This document shows positions 8,307 to 18,221 of a DNA stretch of 64,000 bases, piece by piece. A program made the translations under genes and the position numbers. The notes below the pieces were generated by a model that was given only the letters and a program-made list of their open reading frames with translations, was not told the DNA's origin and ran no database searches. Positions within the stretch are counted from its first letter, which is position 1; each line of letters starts with the position of its first letter. Source of the stretch: Duganella radicis (GTDB lineage Bacteria > Pseudomonadota > Gammaproteobacteria > Burkholderiales > Burkholderiaceae_D); the NCBI RefSeq assembly GCF_009720825.1, contig NZ_WNKY01000025.1, forward strand, positions 16,773-80,772, in the 5' to 3' direction.

Positions 8307-10495
8307 AGTTGAAACTGGCGATCGCGCTCGCTTTGGCCGCAATGTCGGCACAAGCGGCGGAACCATGGATGGACAAATCGCTGAGCGCCGACAAGCGCGC
8401 CGAACTGGCTTTGCAGGCGATGACGCAGCAGGAAAAGCTGCGCTGGGTGCTGGGCCACTTCGGTTCGGACTTTGCCAACAAAACCAAGAAGCATCCGGCC
8501 GCGCTGCCTTTCTCGGCCGGCTACATCGAGGGCGTGCCGCGTCTCGGCCTGCCGGCGCTGTTTGAAACCGATGCCGGTCTGGGCGTGGCGACGCAGGCCA
8601 CCAAGACCCCGCGCGAGCGCACCTCGCTGCCATCCGGCCTGGCCACCACCGCCACCTGGAACCGCGAGCTGGCCTATCAGGGTGGCGCCATGATCGGCGC
8701 CGAGGCGCGTGCTTCCGGCTTCAACGTCATGCTGGCCGGCGGCGTCAACCTGCTGCGCGAGCCGCGCAATGGCCGCAACTTCGAATACGCGGGTGAAGAT
8801 CCTCTGCTGGCCGGTACCATGGTGGCGCAGCAGGTCAAGGGCATCCAGTCGAACAACATCATCGCCACCATGAAGCACTACGCGGTGAACGACCAGGAGA
8901 CCGGCCGCTTTGTGGTGGATGCACGCCTCGACGACGCCAGCAACCGCATGTCCGACCTGCTGGCCTTCCAGTTCCTGATGGAGCAAGCCGATCCCGGATC
9001 GGTCATGTGCTCTTACAACCGCCTGAACGGCGTCTACGCCTGCGAGAACGACTACCTGCTGAATCAGGTTCTGAAAAAAGACTGGGGCTACAAAGGCTAC
9101 GTCATGACCGACTGGGGCGCGACGCACAGCACGGTGGAATCGGCCAATGCCGGCCTGGATCAGCAATCGGGCTGGGAGTTCGACAAGTCGCAATACTTCG
9201 GCGGCGCGCTGGAGGAGGCTGTGACCAATGGCCACGTATCGCAAGCGCGCTTCGACAACATGGTGTTCCGCGTGCTGCGCGCCATGTTCGACAAGGGCGT
9301 GGTCGACAATCCGGTGGCGGAAGGCGGCGCGATCGATTACACCGCCCACAATCTGGTCAGCCGCGCCGATGCGGAAGAGGGCATGGTCCTGCTGAAAAAT
9401 GCTGGCAATGTGTTGCCGCTGAAAGCGGGCGCGAAGAAAATCGTCATCATCGGCGCGCATGCGGATGTGGGCGTGCTGGCCGGCGGCGGTTCGTCGCTGG
9501 TGTATCCGATCGGTGGCAATGCGGTGCCGGGCATCGCGCCGACTTCGTGGCCGGGGCCTGTGGTGTATCACCCATCCTCGCCGATGAAGGCGATACAGGC
9601 GCGCGCGCCGGGTGCGCAAGTGGTGTTCAACGATGGCAGTGATCCTGGCGCCGCCGCGCAAGCCGCGGCGGGCGCGGATGTGGTGCTGGTGTTCGCCCAG
9701 CAGTGGGTGGGCGAAGCGCTGGACGCGGTGTCGCTGGCGCTGCCGGACAATCAGGATGCGCTGATCGGCGCGGTGGCCAAGGCCAATCCTAAAACCGTGG
9801 TGGTGCTGGAGACTTCCGGCCCGGTGCTGATGCCATGGGTGGATCAGGCGGCGGGCATTCTGCAAGCGTGGTATCCAGGCACCAGCGGTGGCGAGGCGAT
9901 TGCGCGCGTGCTGTTTGGCGAAGTGAATCCATCGGGTCACTTGCCGGCGACCTTTCCCGCGTCCGAGAGCCAGTTGCCGCGTCCTAAGCTGGATGGCGAT
10001 CCGAAGAACGAAGCCGTGCGCTTCACCGTTAATTATCACGAAGGCGCGGCGGTCGGCTACAAGTGGTTTGACCTCAAGGGCCTGAAACCGTTGTTCCCGT
10101 TCGGTCACGGCTTGTCGTACACGCAGTTCGCGTATTCGGGCCTGACGGCGAATCAGAAAGATGGCAAGCTGTCGGTCAGCTTCAAGATCACCAATACCGG
10201 TGCGGTGAAAGGCAAGGACGTACCGCAGCTGTATGTGTCGCCGCTGAACGCCAAGTGGGAAGCGCCCAAGCGCCTGGCCGGTTGGGACAAGGTGGAACTG
10301 GCGCCGGGCGAGAGCAAGCAAGTCAGCGTGACGGTCGATCCGCGTCTGCTGGGCATGTTCGACAGTCGCAGCAAGACCTGGCGTATCGCCAAGGGCGGCT
10401 ACAAGGTACTGCTGGCGCATGACGCGGCAGACGCCAAAGCCGCCAGCATCACTGTACAACTGCCGCAGCGTACGCTGAACGTGGCAGGCAAATAA
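8303..10495 (+). CDS. GH3 beta-glucosidase, secreted
   Basis: 730 residues. A signal peptide ends at Ala19 (AQAAEP). The GH3 N-terminal barrel carries KHYAVNDQE and the nucleophile Asp270 in VMTDWG. The second domain (about 375-600) and a C-terminal fibronectin III-like domain (about 625-720, with the LFPFGHGLSYTQF lead-in) complete the usual three-domain layout. It should cleave terminal beta-glucose, here probably from glucomannan or cello-oligosaccharides. The start overlaps the permease stop by four bases. A beta-xylosidase or other GH3 specificity is possible, but the mannan context favours glucose release. Confidence 0.9.
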   Translation: MKLKLAIALALAAMSAQAAEPWMDKSLSADKRAELALQAMTQQEKLRWVLGHFGSDFANKTKKHPAALPFSAGYIEGVPRLGLPALFETDAGLGVATQATKTPRERTSLPSGLATTATWNRELAYQGGAMIGAEARASGFNVMLAGGVNLLREPRNGRNFEYAGEDPLLAGTMVAQQVKGIQSNNIIATMKHYAVNDQETGRFVVDARLDDASNRMSDLLAFQFLMEQADPGSVMCSYNRLNGVYACENDYLLNQVLKKDWGYKGYVMTDWGATHSTVESANAGLDQQSGWEFDKSQYFGGALEEAVTNGHVSQARFDNMVFRVLRAMFDKGVVDNPVAEGGAIDYTAHNLVSRADAEEGMVLLKNAGNVLPLKAGAKKIVIIGAHADVGVLAGGGSSLVYPIGGNAVPGIAPTSWPGPVVYHPSSPMKAIQARAPGAQVVFNDGSDPGAAAQAAAGADVVLVFAQQWVGEALDAVSLALPDNQDALIGAVAKANPKTVVVLETSGPVLMPWVDQAAGILQAWYPGTSGGEAIARVLFGEVNPSGHLPATFPASESQLPRPKLDGDPKNEAVRFTVNYHEGAAVGYKWFDLKGLKPLFPFGHGLSYTQFAYSGLTANQKDGKLSVSFKITNTGAVKGKDVPQLYVSPLNAKWEAPKRLAGWDKVELAPGESKQVSVTVDPRLLGMFDSRSKTWRIAKGGYKVLLAHDAADAKAASITVQLPQRTLNVAGK

Positions 10496-10510
10496 ACCAA
10501 GGAGCGAGAC

Positions 10511-11833
10511 TTGAAACAACTGTACAAATTCTGCGCCGCCGCCATGATGATTGGCGCCGTTGGCATCGTTGAAGCGGCACCGGCCGCCAAGAGCGACTTC
10601 GTCACCGTCAAGAACACGCACTTTGCCCGCAAGGGACAGGCCTACTACATCGCCGGCGCCAACTTCTGGTACGGCGGTTATCTCGGCGCGGCCAGCGGCG
10701 TGGGTGAACGCGCACGCCTGCTGAAAGAGCTGGACAACATGAAAGCCATCGGTATCAATAACCTGCGTGTGTTGGCGGTATCCGAGAAAACCGAGATGAA
10801 GAGCGCCGTCAGCCCGGCCACCACCAACGCGCCAGGCCAGTACGATGAAAACCTGCTGGCTGGCCTGGATTTCCTGATGGCCGAAGTGGCGAAGCGCGAC
10901 ATGACCGTGGTGCTTTACCTGAACAACTTCTGGCAATGGTCGGGTGGCATGACGCAGTACCTGAACTGGTTCGAAGGCACGCCGGCGCTGGACCCGAACG
11001 TGACCAAGGACTACGAGACCTATATGCAGAAGACCGCGGGTTTCTACCGCAGCGCCGCCGCGCAGGCTGAGTACCGCAAGGTCATCGCCAGCATCGTCAA
11101 GCGTGTGAACACGATTACCGGCAAGCCGTATAGCGAGGATACGCACATCCTGTCATGGCAGTTGGCGAACGAGCCGCGCCCGGGCAATAGCAAGGCAACG
11201 CCGGAGGAGAAGGCGGTCTACGTCAAGTGGGTGGACGAGGTGGCGGGCTATATCCATAGCCTGGACAAGAATCACCTGGTCAGCAGCGGCAGCGAAGGCC
11301 TGGCCGGTTCGGCGCAGGATGCGCAGCTGTATCTGGACGCACACCGCACGAAAAATATCGACTACCTGACCTATCACCTGTGGCCGAAGAACTGGAGCTG
11401 GTTCGACTCCAACAACCCGGGCGGCACCTGGGATAACGCCATCTCGAAGAGCCGCGACTACCTGAATTCGCACATCGAACTGGCGAAGAAACTGGGCAAG
11501 CCTATCGTGCTGGAAGAATTTGGCCTGGACCGCGACGGCCCGTCGTTCAGCATCAAGGCCACCACCAAGATCCGCGACCGCTTCTATCGTGAAGTGTTCG
11601 AGATTGTCTCCACCCGCGCCGCCAAGGGCGATCCGATTGCCGGCTTCAATTTCTGGGCATGGGGCGGCGCTGGCCGCGCGGCCAATGCGGACTACTGGTG
11701 GAAGCCGGGTAACGACTTCGTCGGCGACCCGCCGCAGGAAGAGCAGGGCCTGTATTCGGTCTTTGATTCGGACGTGACGTCGCTGCTGCTGATCAAAGAA
11801 TACGCCGACCGTCTGCACGGGATTAAACGATGA
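10511..11833 (+). CDS. GH5 endo-beta-1,4-mannanase (GH5_7-like), secreted
   Basis: 440 residues with a signal peptide ending near Ala23. The barrel carries the acid/base Glu221 in WQLANEPR and the nucleophile Glu336 in VLEEFGLDRDG; both motifs match the GH5_7 mannanase group. A GANFWYGG segment near the N-terminus is also typical. It should cut the beta-1,4-mannan backbone outside the cytoplasm and supply oligosaccharides to its neighbours. The start is TTG, eight bases after AGGAGCGAGAC's AGGAG core; no ATG nearby fits the signal peptide. It lies 15 bases after GH3 and overlaps GH27 by four. Confidence 0.9.
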   Translation: MKQLYKFCAAAMMIGAVGIVEAAPAAKSDFVTVKNTHFARKGQAYYIAGANFWYGGYLGAASGVGERARLLKELDNMKAIGINNLRVLAVSEKTEMKSAVSPATTNAPGQYDENLLAGLDFLMAEVAKRDMTVVLYLNNFWQWSGGMTQYLNWFEGTPALDPNVTKDYETYMQKTAGFYRSAAAQAEYRKVIASIVKRVNTITGKPYSEDTHILSWQLANEPRPGNSKATPEEKAVYVKWVDEVAGYIHSLDKNHLVSSGSEGLAGSAQDAQLYLDAHRTKNIDYLTYHLWPKNWSWFDSNNPGGTWDNAISKSRDYLNSHIELAKKLGKPIVLEEFGLDRDGPSFSIKATTKIRDRFYREVFEIVSTRAAKGDPIAGFNFWAWGGAGRAANADYWWKPGNDFVGDPPQEEQGLYSVFDSDVTSLLLIKEYADRLHGIKR

Positions 11834-13032
11834 AGCGCGCACTGATCCTGCTGGCGCTGGCCGCCAGCGCGGGCGCGCATGCCCAGAAGTTCGAGGGCCT
11901 GGCCGCCACGCCGCAGATGGGCTGGAACAGCTGGAATTCCTTCGCCTGCGACATCAACGAACAGCTGATCCGCGACACGGCGGACGCCATGGTGAAGCTG
12001 GGGCTCAAGGATGCCGGCTACGAATACGTCAACATCGACGACTGCTGGCACGGCAAGCGTGACCAGGATGGCGTGATCCACCCCAATGCGGAACGCTTCC
12101 CGTCCGGTATGAAGGCGCTGGCGGACTATGTGCACAGCAAGGGTCTCAAGCTGGGCATCTACTCGGACGTTGGCGCCACCACCTGCGGCGGCCATCCGGG
12201 CAGCCGTGGGCACGAGTATCAGGATGCGATTACCTATGCCCGTTGGGGCGTGGATTACGTCAAGTACGACTGGTGCGACAGCAAGGGCCTGAGCGCGGTC
12301 GGCGCCTACACCACCATGCGTGACGCCATCCGCAGTGCGGGCCGGCCAATGTTGTTCAGCATGTGCGAGTGGGGCGACAACAAGCCTTGGGAGTGGGCCA
12401 AGGATATCGGCCACTCGTGGCGCACCACCGGCGATATCTATCCGTGCTGGGATTGCGAGCTGAATCACGATTCGTTTGCGCGCTATGGCGTGATGCGCAT
12501 CCTCGACAAGCAAGCCGGTTTGCGCAAGTATGCCGGGCCGGGGCACTGGAACGACATGGACATGCTGGAAGTCGGCATGGGCATGACGGAGGACGAGGAC
12601 CGCGCGCACTTCGCGCTATGGGCCATGCTGGCGTCGCCGCTCATTCTGGGGAATGACTTGCGCAGCATGCCTGAGGCCACGCGCCGCATCCTGAGCAATC
12701 GCGATGTCATCGCCATCAATCAGGACAAGCTGGGGATTCCGGCCTGGAAGTTCCTGTCGACTGGACAGCTGGAGTACTGGGCCAAGCCGATGGCGGATGG
12801 TGAATGGGCTGTGGCGGTGCTGAACCGTGGTGAACAGCCAGCGTCATTGAATTACGACTGGAAGGCGCATTTCGTCAGTGATGATGTCAGCAAGCGCGAG
12901 ATCGATTTCAAGAAGGCCGTCTACAACTGGCGTGAGGTCTGGAGCGGAAAGTCCGGCGACACTTCCCGCAAGCTGGAAGCGAAAGTCGCGCCGCATAGTG
13001 TGCTGTTGTTGCGCCTGAAGGCGCGAGGATAA
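11830..13032 (+). CDS. GH27 alpha-galactosidase, secreted
   Basis: 400 residues with a signal peptide ending at Ala18. GH27 motifs are complete: TPQMGWNSWN at the start of the barrel, DDCW, the nucleophile Asp147 in YVKYDWC, and the acid/base Asp202 in WRTTGDI, followed by GHWNDMDML and a C-terminal beta domain. It removes alpha-1,6-galactose side chains, which is the debranching step for galactomannan or galactoglucomannan. It overlaps the mannanase stop by four bases and is followed two bases later by the GH2 fusion gene. Alpha-N-acetylgalactosaminidase is the sister activity but is less likely here. Confidence 0.93.
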   Translation: MKRALILLALAASAGAHAQKFEGLAATPQMGWNSWNSFACDINEQLIRDTADAMVKLGLKDAGYEYVNIDDCWHGKRDQDGVIHPNAERFPSGMKALADYVHSKGLKLGIYSDVGATTCGGHPGSRGHEYQDAITYARWGVDYVKYDWCDSKGLSAVGAYTTMRDAIRSAGRPMLFSMCEWGDNKPWEWAKDIGHSWRTTGDIYPCWDCELNHDSFARYGVMRILDKQAGLRKYAGPGHWNDMDMLEVGMGMTEDEDRAHFALWAMLASPLILGNDLRSMPEATRRILSNRDVIAINQDKLGIPAWKFLSTGQLEYWAKPMADGEWAVAVLNRGEQPASLNYDWKAHFVSDDVSKREIDFKKAVYNWREVWSGKSGDTSRKLEAKVAPHSVLLLRLKARG

Positions 13033-13034
13033 AC

Positions 13035-16000
13035 ATGAATCGCAAGTTGTTGGTGTTGATGGCTTTGGCCTCCACGGCGGCGCAGGCAGGAACGCAGTGG
13101 GGGCCTTATAACGCTGAATTCCCTTCGGCTAGTGATGGTTTGCTCAAGAAGCCGGCACAAGGAGAGATCTTTGGCACGGTGGCGGTACAGCCGTTTAGCT
13201 TGAGTGGCTGGTTCAAATCGAGCGAGCCGGCGGCAGGGCGCACGCTGATCGCCGGCGTGTCGGGCGCTCAGGCGGGAACGGGATGGTTCCTGTGCAGCGT
13301 GGATGGCAAGTTCGGTTTCTGCGGCTACGGCGTGGAAGTGCTCTCGCCACTGACGCTTGCGCCCAACGCGTGGACCCACCTCGCCGCCAGCTACGACGGC
13401 AAGCAAATGACCCTCTACGCCAACGGCGCCCCCATCACCCAGCGCGACGTGGCGCTTGGCGCGACGGCTGCCGGGAGCGGGGCGGTGGCGCAAGTTTCGC
13501 TTGGCCCGCGCAGCAAGGCGTTGACTGGCTATGCGGGGCGCATTGCGGAATTTGTCGTCATCGGCTCGGCGCTGGATGCTGGCGCGGTGCGCGCGGCAGC
13601 GGCCACGCCGCCCAAGGACGCGCTGATCAACTTCGAAACCGGCAGCCCTTCGTGGCCGATTCAGGTACGCCAGATGTACGGCCAGCTCGCCCCGCAAGAT
13701 CCGTGGACGCTGCCGAAATCCGGCAGTCCTCTGCAAGCGCCTGTCGCCAGGCCAGCCTACGCCGGCCCCGCGCTCGCACAGAACGCCTTCAATCTCTGGA
13801 CGCTCAAATCCTGGAAGTTGCAAGCGGCTCCCGAAGTCCGCGCCACGCCGGAGCAGATCTCCTCGGCCGGATTTAATGCTGACAGCTGGTACGTCACCAC
13901 CACACCCGGCACCGTCCTCACCACGCTGGTGGACCGGGGCGTCTACCCGGACCCGGACTATGGCCTGAACAACCTCGCCATTCCAGAGCAGCTGAATAAA
14001 CAGGACTACTGGTATCGCAGTCCATTCGAACTGCCGGCCGGTTTCAAAACAGGCCAACACCTGTTCGTCACCTTCAAAGGCGTCAACTACGAAGCCGAGG
14101 TGTGGATTAATGGCCGCAAACTGGGCGGCATGAAAGGCGCCTTTGTACGCGGTACCTTCGACATCAGCCCTTACCTGAAGACCAAGGGCCAGAACGTCAT
14201 CGCCGTGAAGGTCTCGCCGCCACCGCATCCTGGCATCCCGCAGGAAGAATCGATGACCGCCGGCGTCGGTGAAAACGGCGGCACGCTGGCGCAAGACGGC
14301 CCGACCTTCATCGCCTCCGAGGGCTGGGACTGGATACCCTCCGTCCGTGACCGCAACACCGGCTTGTGGCAGGACGTCATCCTGCACACCACGCACGACC
14401 TGAAATTAGGCGATGCCCACATCATCACCGCGCTGCCGAAAGCCGACAACAGCGAAGCGGACATCAATATCGAGGTCCCGGTCACCAACCTGTCGAAGAC
14501 CGCGCAGCGCACCATCGTGCGCGCCACCATCACGCGCTGCGATGGCAGCATGAAACCTGTCGTCGTCACGAAGGAAATTACGCTGGCGCCTGGCCAGCAA
14601 ACCGTCCGCTTCGACAAGCTGACGCTGAATAAGCCCAAACTCTGGTGGCCCAACGGCTACGGCGCGCCAGACCTGCACGAACTGAAACTGGAAGCCGTGC
14701 AGGGCAAGCAGCTTTCCGACGCCAGCAATACCCGCTTCGGCGTGCGCGCGGTGACCTACGAGCTGTCTCTGGTCGATCAGAGCGGCCATCTGCGCCGCGT
14801 GGAAGCCGACTTCACCAAAGGCCGTGAATTGGGCGTGCGCATCACCGACGGCCGCCATCAGGCGATCAAGAAGCTGGCGGACAACAACTGGGCCACCGGC
14901 CTGCGCGCGGAAGCCGACGGTACCGCCGCCATCAAGGCGCTGTCCGACACCACGCTCAGCCCCTTCCTCGTCATCAAAGTGAATGGCGTGCGCATTGCTG
15001 CGCGCGGCGGCAACTGGGGCACGGAAGACTGGCGCAAGCGCGTCGAACGCGAACGGCTGGAACCTTACTTCCGGCTGCATCGCGAGGCCAACGTCAACAT
15101 CATCCGCAACTGGGTAGGACAGAACACCGAAGACGCCTTTTTCGACCTCGCCGACGAATACGGCCTGATGGTGTTGAATGACTTCTGGGCCTCGACGCAG
15201 GATTACAACCTGGAGCCACAGGACGTCAACCTGTTCATGGAAAACGCCCGCGACGTAGTGCAGCGCTACCGCAATCACCCGTCGGTGGTGCTGTGGTTCG
15301 GCCGCAATGAAGGCGTGCCGCAGCCGGTGCTGAACGAGCAGCTGGAAGCCATGATCTACAAGCTGGATGGCACGCGCTGGTACACCGGCAGCTCCAATCG
15401 CGTGAACTTGCAAAACAGCGGCCCATATAACTACCAGCCAGCCGCCAGTTACTTCACCGATCATGCCAAAGGCTTTTCTGTGGAAGTGGGGACACAGTCC
15501 TTCCCGACGCTGGAATCGATCAAGGCGGCGGTGCCGGCGACCGATCAGTGGCCGCTGGGCGACACGGTGGCGTATCACGACTGGCATCCTGACGGTAATG
15601 GCGGCGTGAAGACCTTCAATCAGGCGATGGAGACGGAGTACGGTGCGCCAGCGTCGTTGGCGGACTTCGAGCGCAAGGCGCAGCTGATGAACTACGAGAG
15701 CCATCGCGCCATCTTCGAAGGCATGAACGCCGGCCTGTGGACACAGAACTCGGGCCGCATGCTGTGGATGACGCAGCCGGCCTGGCCAAGCACCATGTGG
15801 CAGATCCTCAGCCACGATTACGATACACATGCGGCTTTCTACGGCGTGAAAAGCGCCGCCGAGCCGGTGCACGTGCAAATGAATCTGCCGGATCATCGCG
15901 TGGTGGTGGTCAACAATCCGCAAGCCGCCTTGAATGGCGCCACATTGACCTGGGTGGCGTGGACGGTGGAGGGCAAACTGGTAGGCGGTACCAACGTGCC

Positions 16001-17153
16001 TGTGTCGGCGCCTGCGGGCGGCGTGTCCGCACCACTGGACATTGGCCTCGATGCGCTGCTGGCGCGGCATAAGCTACTGATTGTACGTTTGAGCTTGCGC
16101 GATGCGGGCAATCAGATCGTTTCGCAAAATATCTACTGGCCGAGCGCAACGCCGCAGGATCGTCAGGCACTGAACCAGCTGCCGCAAGTTCCGCTGAGCG
16201 TGGCGGCACGCTGGGGCAAGGCGGAGAAGGAAGGCGAGCGTCAGCTGGAAGTCACGCTGCTAAACCGTAACGGCGCACCGGCGTTGGGTGGCAAGCTGAC
16301 TTTGTTGAAGGCGGACGGCACGCGCGTGCTGCCGGTCTACTACTCGGACAACTACGTCACGCTGCCGCCGGGCGAAAGCCGCCAAGTGAAGGCGGTCTTC
16401 AAGACGGAAGGTGATGTGAAGCTGGAGCTGCGCGGCTGGAATGTGGCGCCGCAGTCGCTGGCGGTGGATGGCAAGTCCGGTCTGGCCGGCGACGGCGCGG
16501 CGTGCAGCCTGACGCCGGAGCCGCGCAAGATCGACTATCACTGGATGTCGCGCGAGAAGTGGCGGCAGATGTTCAATGAAGATGTGGCGGTGGCCGACAA
16601 GGGCGATGTCGATCTGCTGTTCGTTGGCGATTCGATCACCGAGGGCTGGAACCAGCAGGTGTGGCGGAAGTCTTTCGGCGGCTGGCGCGCGGCCAACTTC
16701 GGCATCGGCGGGGATCATACAGGCAATGTGCTGTGGCGCCTGCAGAACGGACACGCGGAGAAGCTGCATCCGAAGTTGGTGGTGCTGACCATCGGCGTGA
16801 ATAACCTGGGCTTCTGCGGTGCGACACCGGCGGAGGCGTTTGAAGGCGTGAAGGCGGTGGTGGGGCAGTTGCGCACGTTGTATCCCTCGTCGCGTATTTT
16901 GTTGAATGCGGTACTGCCGTACGGGCAGTATCCAACCAGCCCGCAGCGCTTGCAGGTGCTGGAGATGAACCGCATGATCGCAACGCTGGGCGATGGCCAG
17001 CAAGTGATGTATCACGACTACGGCAAATCGTTCTTGCAGCCGAACGGCGACTTGTCGCCGGACGTGATGCCTGACTTCCTGCATCCGACCGCCAAGGGCT
17101 ATCAGATCTGGTCCGACGCCATGCTGCCGGATATTCGCAAACTGATGGAGTAA
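13035..17153 (+). CDS. Fusion enzyme: LamG domain, GH2 beta-mannosidase-like, SGNH esterase
   Basis: 1372 residues with a signal peptide (1-18). Residues about 25-190 are a concanavalin/LamG-like domain (FSLSGWFKS, NAWTHLAASYDGKQMTLYANG). Residues about 255-1130 are a GH2 enzyme with acid/base Glu759 in WFGRNEG and likely nucleophile Glu817 in FSVEVGTQSFP, patterns closest to beta-mannosidase and related GH2 groups. Residues about 1180-1370 form a complete SGNH hydrolase: Ser1200 in VGDSITEG, the GIGGDHTGN block, GVNN, and Asp1347/His1350 in DFLHPT. One chain could thus deacetylate and cleave manno-oligosaccharides. Exo-beta-glucosaminidase is an alternative for the GH2 part. Confidence 0.86.
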   Translation: MNRKLLVLMALASTAAQAGTQWGPYNAEFPSASDGLLKKPAQGEIFGTVAVQPFSLSGWFKSSEPAAGRTLIAGVSGAQAGTGWFLCSVDGKFGFCGYGVEVLSPLTLAPNAWTHLAASYDGKQMTLYANGAPITQRDVALGATAAGSGAVAQVSLGPRSKALTGYAGRIAEFVVIGSALDAGAVRAAAATPPKDALINFETGSPSWPIQVRQMYGQLAPQDPWTLPKSGSPLQAPVARPAYAGPALAQNAFNLWTLKSWKLQAAPEVRATPEQISSAGFNADSWYVTTTPGTVLTTLVDRGVYPDPDYGLNNLAIPEQLNKQDYWYRSPFELPAGFKTGQHLFVTFKGVNYEAEVWINGRKLGGMKGAFVRGTFDISPYLKTKGQNVIAVKVSPPPHPGIPQEESMTAGVGENGGTLAQDGPTFIASEGWDWIPSVRDRNTGLWQDVILHTTHDLKLGDAHIITALPKADNSEADINIEVPVTNLSKTAQRTIVRATITRCDGSMKPVVVTKEITLAPGQQTVRFDKLTLNKPKLWWPNGYGAPDLHELKLEAVQGKQLSDASNTRFGVRAVTYELSLVDQSGHLRRVEADFTKGRELGVRITDGRHQAIKKLADNNWATGLRAEADGTAAIKALSDTTLSPFLVIKVNGVRIAARGGNWGTEDWRKRVERERLEPYFRLHREANVNIIRNWVGQNTEDAFFDLADEYGLMVLNDFWASTQDYNLEPQDVNLFMENARDVVQRYRNHPSVVLWFGRNEGVPQPVLNEQLEAMIYKLDGTRWYTGSSNRVNLQNSGPYNYQPAASYFTDHAKGFSVEVGTQSFPTLESIKAAVPATDQWPLGDTVAYHDWHPDGNGGVKTFNQAMETEYGAPASLADFERKAQLMNYESHRAIFEGMNAGLWTQNSGRMLWMTQPAWPSTMWQILSHDYDTHAAFYGVKSAAEPVHVQMNLPDHRVVVVNNPQAALNGATLTWVAWTVEGKLVGGTNVPVSAPAGGVSAPLDIGLDALLARHKLLIVRLSLRDAGNQIVSQNIYWPSATPQDRQALNQLPQVPLSVAARWGKAEKEGERQLEVTLLNRNGAPALGGKLTLLKADGTRVLPVYYSDNYVTLPPGESRQVKAVFKTEGDVKLELRGWNVAPQSLAVDGKSGLAGDGAACSLTPEPRKIDYHWMSREKWRQMFNEDVAVADKGDVDLLFVGDSITEGWNQQVWRKSFGGWRAANFGIGGDHTGNVLWRLQNGHAEKLHPKLVVLTIGVNNLGFCGATPAEAFEGVKAVVGQLRTLYPSSRILLNAVLPYGQYPTSPQRLQVLEMNRMIATLGDGQQVMYHDYGKSFLQPNGDLSPDVMPDFLHPTAKGYQIWSDAMLPDIRKLME

Positions 17154-17156
17154 ACC

Positions 17157-18221
17157 ATGCGATTACGACTCGCCGTTGCGCCCATCATGGCGCTGCTAAT
17201 CACCATGACCGCCTGGCCGCCGGCCAGCGCGGCGGCTGCGACGATTGTCGCGGCGGACCCGCACGTCACGCGCATGGGGCGGGTGGCGTTGGAAGTGGAT
17301 GGCGGCGTGCGGTTCAGCTATCCCGGCGTGAGCTTCTATGTCAACTTTGAAGGCACGCGCCTCGGCGCGACGGCGCAAGCCAGCGGTGACCAGACCTATC
17401 TCGATGTGATCGTGGATGGCGCGGCGCGCAAGGTGCGGTTGGCGGCCGGGCGGCAAACGGTGGTGCTGGCGGATGGTCTTGCGGCTGGCAAGCACACGGT
17501 GGAAATCGTCAACCGTTCCGAAACGTGGCAGGGGAATGCCGCGCTGCTGGCCTTCGACACCGACGGCACATGGCAGCCCGCGCCAGCGCTGCCGGCGCGG
17601 AAGCTGCTCCTGCTGGGTGACTCGGTCACCTGTGGCGCATCGATCGACCGCGTGGCAGGGGAAAAATCCGGCGCCTCCTGGGCCAACCCGCGCGCCAGCT
17701 ATGGCATGCTGATGGCTCAGCGATTGAACGCGCAAGTGCAGCTGGTCTGCTACGGCGGCCGTGGCCTGATCCGCACCTGGGAGGGCAAGACCAACGAACT
17801 TAATCTGGCCGACTACTACAACATGGCGCTGCCGACGCAGCCAACCGCCGTGCCATGGGACCAGGGCGACTACCGTCCGGACGCCATTCTGGTCGCCATC
17901 GGCACCAACGACATGACCGTCGGCATACCAGACCGCGAGCAGTACGTGTCAGCTTACGTGTCGCTGGTGCGCATGCTGCTTAAAGATCATCCGCAAGCGC
18001 AGATCATGTTGACCGAAGGCGGCATCCTGCGCGATGAGAAGCAAGCCGCGCTGCGCAGCTACATCGTGGAGACGGTGAGGCGTGTGGGCGATCCGCGTGT
18101 GCACGCCATCGCCTCCACTGGCTACCCTGGCGACGCTCTTGACGGCCATCCAACCCGGGAGCAGAACGTCAACATCGTCAACGACCTGCTGCCGCAGGTG
18201 CGCGCTGTCATGCGCTGGTAA
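17157..18221 (+). CDS. CE2-like acetyl esterase (SGNH), secreted
   Basis: 354 residues with a signal peptide ending near Ala26. An N-terminal beta-sandwich (about 30-145) precedes an SGNH hydrolase domain with Ser156 in LLGDSVTCG, a CYGGRGLIRTW block, GTNDMT, and Asp329/His331 in DGHPT. This two-domain order is that of carbohydrate esterase family 2, whose members remove acetyl groups from mannan and xylan sugars. It is the last gene of the operon, three bases after the GH2 fusion. Its 3' end overlaps the convergent cidB-like gene by 14 bases. Together with the SGNH domain of the fusion, it gives the locus two deacetylase modules. Confidence 0.85.
   Translation: MRLRLAVAPIMALLITMTAWPPASAAAATIVAADPHVTRMGRVALEVDGGVRFSYPGVSFYVNFEGTRLGATAQASGDQTYLDVIVDGAARKVRLAAGRQTVVLADGLAAGKHTVEIVNRSETWQGNAALLAFDTDGTWQPAPALPARKLLLLGDSVTCGASIDRVAGEKSGASWANPRASYGMLMAQRLNAQVQLVCYGGRGLIRTWEGKTNELNLADYYNMALPTQPTAVPWDQGDYRPDAILVAIGTNDMTVGIPDREQYVSAYVSLVRMLLKDHPQAQIMLTEGGILRDEKQAALRSYIVETVRRVGDPRVHAIASTGYPGDALDGHPTREQNVNIVNDLLPQVRAVMRW

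Noticed and set aside
8255..11146. 963-codon minus-strand frame across the GH3 and GH5 genes
   Set aside because: It lies opposite two enzymes with complete catalytic motifs, has no recognisable domain, and shows Arg/His/Gln-rich shadow composition.
13191..13211. GTTTAG inside the GH2 fusion gene as an operator
   Set aside because: The right arm matches at only two bases and the site is inside coding sequence.
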